A program made the translations under genes and the position numbers. A stretch of 64,000 bases of DNA. It comes from Arthrobacter livingstonensis. Lineage in GTDB: Bacteria > Actinomycetota > Actinomycetes > Actinomycetales > Micrococcaceae. Below, in pieces: positions 61,025-64,000 of the stretch. Within the stretch, counting starts at the first letter, position 1; each line of letters starts with the position of its first letter. The notes under the pieces were generated by a model, which worked only from the letters and a program-made list of their open reading frames with translations, had not been told where the DNA came from and made no database searches. The stretch lies in contig NZ_QJVD01000020.1 of NCBI RefSeq assembly GCF_003219815.1, positions 32,478 through 96,477 on the forward strand, in the 5' to 3' direction.

Positions 61025-61039
61025 TGTAGAGACCCTACA
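61025..61039. promoter_or_regulatory. Short palindrome between accD and birA
   Basis: TGTAG, five bases, CTACA lies in the 220-base divergent region between accD and birA, which is AT-richer than its surroundings. It could be an operator for a lipid-metabolism regulator; nothing identifies it further. Confidence 0.3.
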
Positions 61040-61141
61040 AAGTCGGCCGTGGTGAATCGCAGTTCCTCCACCGCGCGAACGCCGGCGAACCGTAACCGGG
61101 CCGGCGTCGGCCCGCTGGCCGTGCCGGATAGGATTGGTGGC

Positions 61142-62101
61142 ATGAGCCGCACACTTCCCACCTTGGACGAGCGTGGCCTTAACGTTGCATTGACCCACCC
61201 CCGGGGCCCGTTCCGCCGCGCAAACGTAGTGCGGGAGACGGGATCGACGAATGCCGACGTTGTTGCCGGTGTCTCCGCGAACCCCGCCGCCTGGCCGGAC
61301 CTGAGCGTGTTGATTGCCAATTCCCAGATTGCCGGCAAGGGCCGCATGGACCGTGTCTGGGAAGTACCCGCCGGGACCGCCATGATTTCCAGCATTCTGC
61401 TCCGGCCTGCCGACCTGGCCGCGCACCCGGGTGCGCCAGCCTTCGCCCCGACCGGCTTTGCCTGGCTTTCAGTGCTGGCCGGCATCGCCCTGTGCCAGGC
61501 GGTGGCTGCTGAGACCGGGGCGCAGGCTGCCCTCAAGTGGCCCAACGACGTTTTGCTTAACGGCCGCAAGCTGGCCGGCATCCTGGCCCAGCTCGTGGCG
61601 CCCGGTGCAGTGCGTACTGGTGCTGCCGCCGGTGCAACTGCGCACACACCGGCGGAGGGCGGCGGGAGGACGGGTGCCGCCGTCGTCGTGGGGATGGGCG
61701 TGAACATCAGCCAGCAGCGGGCCGAACTGCCAGTGGACCGGGCCACCTCGCTTGAACTGGAAACGGGTGCCCCGGTGGACAGGAATCTGCTGCTGCCGGC
61801 GTACCTGTTGCGTTTTGCCGTGCTGTACCAGGACTTTGTGGCGGTGGGCGGCGATGCCATGCGGCCGCTAGGCGGCGGCGAGTCCGTCCATGGGCTGGCG
61901 TCGGGCCTGATGGCCACGCTCGGCACGGACGTGAGGGCGGAGCTGCCCGGCGGACGGATGCTGTTCGGCACCGCGGTCAGGCTGGGTGGGGGCGGTGAAC
62001 TGGAGCTCCGTGACGCCACCGGTGGGATGCATTCCGTCAGTGCCGGCGACGTGGTGCACCTGCGCCGCACGGGGGACGGCGCCGGGGTGGGTTATGCGTA
62101 G
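61142..62101 (+). CDS. birA: Biotin-[acetyl-CoA-carboxylase] ligase
   Basis: A 319-residue biotin protein ligase. The catalytic domain has ETGSTNADVV, GKGRMDRVWEVPAGTAMISSILLRP in place of the canonical GRGRRGR biotin-AMP loop, and LKWPNDVLLNGRKLAGILAQ with the catalytic Lys. No N-terminal helix-turn-helix is present, so it is a group I ligase and not a repressor. It adds biotin to K565 of the carboxylase alpha subunit. An insertion of about 20 residues (GAAAGATAHTPAEGGGRTG) lies in the middle. ATG 61142 is preferred. It is divergent from accD and overlaps the next gene by 8 bases. Confidence 0.93.
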   Translation: MSRTLPTLDERGLNVALTHPRGPFRRANVVRETGSTNADVVAGVSANPAAWPDLSVLIANSQIAGKGRMDRVWEVPAGTAMISSILLRPADLAAHPGAPAFAPTGFAWLSVLAGIALCQAVAAETGAQAALKWPNDVLLNGRKLAGILAQLVAPGAVRTGAAAGATAHTPAEGGGRTGAAVVVGMGVNISQQRAELPVDRATSLELETGAPVDRNLLLPAYLLRFAVLYQDFVAVGGDAMRPLGGGESVHGLASGLMATLGTDVRAELPGGRMLFGTAVRLGGGGELELRDATGGMHSVSAGDVVHLRRTGDGAGVGYA

Positions 62102-62720
62102 CTGGCTGGCTGACGGTGAGCAGGTGCAGGTGAAGTGCCGGCCCCATTCAAGGATCCTGGTCTGGCCCATTGCCGTGGGGCTGCTGCTGGTCATGGCGGC
62201 GTCGGCCGCGCTGGCGAAGCTGCAGCCGTCGCAGTTTTCCAGTTGGGCGCCCAATGCGGCGGAACTGCGGCAGCCGGCCATCGTGCTTTTGCTGACGGCA
62301 GTGGTGCTGGTACTCGTGGCCTATCCGCTCCGCCGGGTGGTCCGCTGGGCGAACACCAGCTACCTGCTGACCAACCGAAGGGTGGTGGTGCGCCGGGGAA
62401 AGCTGCGTACCGTGCAGGAGGACTACTACCTGGCACGCGTGGAGAGCGTGGACATGCGCCAGAAATTGCGCCAACGCATGGTGGGGGCCGGGGAACTGAA
62501 CCTCCGCATGGTGGCTGGCGGTGTCCACACGGTCCACGAGGTGCCGCACATCCAGGAATTTCGGAACCACACGCACCGTGCGTGGGAACAACTGTTCCGA
62601 GCGTCCTTTCAGCAAGCACCGGGTCCGGGGTACTACGCTGATGAAGTTGGTTCGGACGGGGACGGCATGAAGAAAAACTTGACTGGAAAGGAGCTGCGGA
62701 AGCTTGGAAGAGACCATTGA
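62094..62720 (+). CDS. PH-domain membrane protein
   Basis: A 208-residue membrane protein with a bacterial PH-like domain (bPH2/DUF304). Two helices, at about 23-43 (LVWPIAVGLLLVMAAS region) and 62-82, lead to the PH domain with YLLTNRRVVVRRGKLRTVQEDYYLARVESVDMRQ, the family signature. A Gly/Asp-rich linker and a basic end follow. Such proteins lie next to birA in actinobacteria (Rv3278c in Mycobacterium tuberculosis), function unknown. ATG 62094 overlaps the birA stop. It in turn overlaps the cyclase gene by 17 bases, so three genes form one unit. Confidence 0.88.
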   Translation: MRSWLADGEQVQVKCRPHSRILVWPIAVGLLLVMAASAALAKLQPSQFSSWAPNAAELRQPAIVLLLTAVVLVLVAYPLRRVVRWANTSYLLTNRRVVVRRGKLRTVQEDYYLARVESVDMRQKLRQRMVGAGELNLRMVAGGVHTVHEVPHIQEFRNHTHRAWEQLFRASFQQAPGPGYYADEVGSDGDGMKKNLTGKELRKLGRDH

Positions 62721-63783
62721 TCCACCCGCGCCCCTGCTTCCACCAGCCTCACGAAGTCAGACGAAGGCGCTGGAAACACAGCTTTTGGGCGGTGAACGCA
62801 CGCTCAAGCGGCGCGACGTGGCCGCTGGCGCCGGCGTGTCCCTTCTATCTGCACGCAAAATTTGGCGCGCCATGGGCTTCCCCAACCTGGGGGACGACGA
62901 CGTCGCCTTCACCCAGCGCGACCAGGACGCCCTGAGCATTGTCGTCACCATGGTCCGCGAGGGGCTGCTGACGGAAGACACCGCCATCTCGGTTACCCGT
63001 TCCATCGGACAGATGACGGACCGCATGGCCGTATGGCAGATCGAGGCCCTCGTTGAGGACCTCGTGGCAGAGCACGATGTCAGCGATGCTGAAGCGCGCC
63101 GCGCTGTGGTCTCCGAACTGCCGAACCTGATCGAGCCGCTGGAAGAGCTGCTGATCTACTCATACCGGCGCCAGCTCAATGCCGGCATCCAGCGGCTGGC
63201 CGTCCGCGCCGCCGAGGGCCTGGCCGAAAGCGCACTGGGCCGCGAAGGCGATGAAGACGACACCCCGCTGCCGTTGGCCCGGGCCGTGGGCTTCGCCGAT
63301 TTGGTCAGCTACACGTCGCTGTCCCGGCGCATGAATGAAAAAACGCTGGCAAAGCTGGTGCAGCGCTTTGAAAACGTCTGTGCTGAGATCATCAGCGTGG
63401 GCGGCGGCCGTTTGGTGAAGACCATTGGTGATGAAGTGCTATTCAACTGCGAAACCCCTGTGGCAGGTGCCCAGATATCACTTGCGTTGGCCGAAGCCAT
63501 GGCGGCTGACGACTTCCTGCCCGAGGCCCGGGTTGCGATGGTGTGGGGGCGCGTCCTGTCCCGGCTGGGCGACATTTACGGTCCCACCGTGAACTTGGCG
63601 GCGCGACTGACCTCGCTGGCAGAGCCGGGTACCGTACTGATTGACTCCGTCACGGCCACGGCCCTGGCAGGAGATGACCGCTTCATTCTGACGGAGCTCC
63701 CGATGGAGCACGTGCGCGGATTCGGCGAGATTTCCCCTGTGCTGCTCCAGCGCGGACTGGGCCAGGGCATCGTCGTCGACTGA
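62704..63783 (+). CDS. Class III adenylate cyclase with an N-terminal regulatory domain
   Basis: A 359-residue cyclase. Residues about 25-170 form the helical regulatory region typical of mycobacterial Rv2212-type cyclases (TLKRRDVAAGAGVSLLSARKIWRAMGFP looks like a helix-turn-helix), and 195-355 the catalytic domain. Metal-binding D199 (GFADLVSYTS) and D243 (KTIGDEVLF), substrate Lys K239, and transition-state N297 and R301 (PTVNLAARLTSL) are all present, so it should be active as a homodimer making cAMP. The start is TTG 62704 with AAGGAG at 62688-62693. Linkage to birA and a PH-domain protein in one unit suggests a connection with lipid metabolism; no direct evidence is visible. Confidence 0.9.
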   Translation: MEETIDPPAPLLPPASRSQTKALETQLLGGERTLKRRDVAAGAGVSLLSARKIWRAMGFPNLGDDDVAFTQRDQDALSIVVTMVREGLLTEDTAISVTRSIGQMTDRMAVWQIEALVEDLVAEHDVSDAEARRAVVSELPNLIEPLEELLIYSYRRQLNAGIQRLAVRAAEGLAESALGREGDEDDTPLPLARAVGFADLVSYTSLSRRMNEKTLAKLVQRFENVCAEIISVGGGRLVKTIGDEVLFNCETPVAGAQISLALAEAMAADDFLPEARVAMVWGRVLSRLGDIYGPTVNLAARLTSLAEPGTVLIDSVTATALAGDDRFILTELPMEHVRGFGEISPVLLQRGLGQGIVVD

Positions 63784-63851
63784 TTTGGTGTTCGCTTCCG
63801 GTGGTTGAGCTTGCCGGGGGCTGGCATCTCGCCGGTGGTCGGGAGGGTCAT

Positions 63852-63879
63852 GGCCTTGGTCTATCAGGCCGGGTTTTTT
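63852..63879 (+). terminator. Terminator after the cyclase gene
   Basis: GGCCT and AGGCC arms (63852-63856 and 63866-63870) are followed by GGG and a run of six T at 63874-63879, 70 bases after the cyclase stop. Confidence 0.55.
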
Positions 63880-63889
63880 CAGGCCGGGC

Positions 63890-64000
63890 TCATTCGGTGG
63901 GGAGGATGAGGCCGTGGTGGTATGGGTTGCGGAGGTCGTGGCGGGTGGGGTCGGTGCTGTTGGTGGGTGTGTAGAGGGCGATGCCGTTGAGGAGGCGGAC
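63890..64000 (-). CDS. C-terminal end of an unrecognised gene, cut by window edge
   Basis: The - strand reads open from the window edge to a TGA at 63890-63892: 36 residues with LLNGIALYTPTNSTDPTRHD and ending NPYHHGLILPTE. Codon use is strongly C-ending as in real genes here, and no other feature occupies the region. No family could be recognised from so short a piece. The gene would be convergent with the cyclase. Confidence 0.5.
   Translation of the reverse strand, partial: VRLLNGIALYTPTNSTDPTRHDLRNPYHHGLILPTE

Overview
The window looks like a chromosomal segment of a high-GC actinobacterium of the Micrococcaceae, most likely Arthrobacter or a close relative. This is inferred from the GC-rich codon use, the actinobacterial acyl-CoA carboxylase set (biotinylated alpha subunit, carboxyltransferase beta, small epsilon), an LpdA-type quinone dehydrogenase without the redox cysteine pair, a HemD fused to a winged-helix domain, and the DUF779/AdhP/aldehyde dehydrogenase set. 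No rRNA, tRNA, CRISPR array or transposase was seen.

Layout. 1-6602: end of a secreted chitinase with two chitin-binding modules, a DUF2505 protein, mfd and a thioesterase, with a cluster of four 24-base repeats after mfd. 6603-13724: deoC, then siroheme synthesis (cobA, hemD) behind nirB, with nirD divergent from nirB. 13735-16001: an accessory island with hipB, a broken hipA, and an intact DUF2945 gene on one side and a decayed DUF2945 3' end on the other. 16038-26899: peptidase, YihY protein, phospho-sugar mutase, an AbiEi-like orphan, purine nucleoside phosphorylase, lpdA, a two-component system and a divergent secreted protein. 27021-32392: nitrate assimilation operon narK, nitrate reductase and its electron-transfer subunit (frameshifted), with a GlnR-like box upstream of narK. 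32669-36891: MHS transporter, acyl-CoA carboxylase alpha subunit and Maf. 36892-59130: a 22-kb accessory block (MFS exporter with extra beta domains plus its TetR, DUF779/adhP/ald with a GAF regulator, MMPL protein plus TetR, DAACS symporter, MarR, DUF4386/SDR, DUF885, FUSC, and a RES/Xre-type toxin-antitoxin pair). 59131-63783: accE, accD, divergent birA, a PH-domain membrane protein and a class III adenylate cyclase.

How it fits together. Nitrate is taken up by NarK, reduced to nitrite by the nitrate reductase and then to ammonium by NirBD, whose siroheme comes from CobA and HemD. The carboxylase alpha subunit plus Maf, and AccD, AccE and BirA, are in the order expected of one ancestral cluster (as in Mycobacterium tuberculosis accD5-accE5-maf-accA3 next to birA), but here they are split by the 22-kb block. 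Intergenic regions carry many nested hairpins, two four-unit repeat clusters and two 32-base-period tandem repeats on either side of adhP. The most unusual items are the hipBA island with duplicated DUF2945 ends, the split carboxylase cluster, the repeat families, and the exporter fused to carboxypeptidase-regulatory-like domains with two operator-like palindromes at its start.
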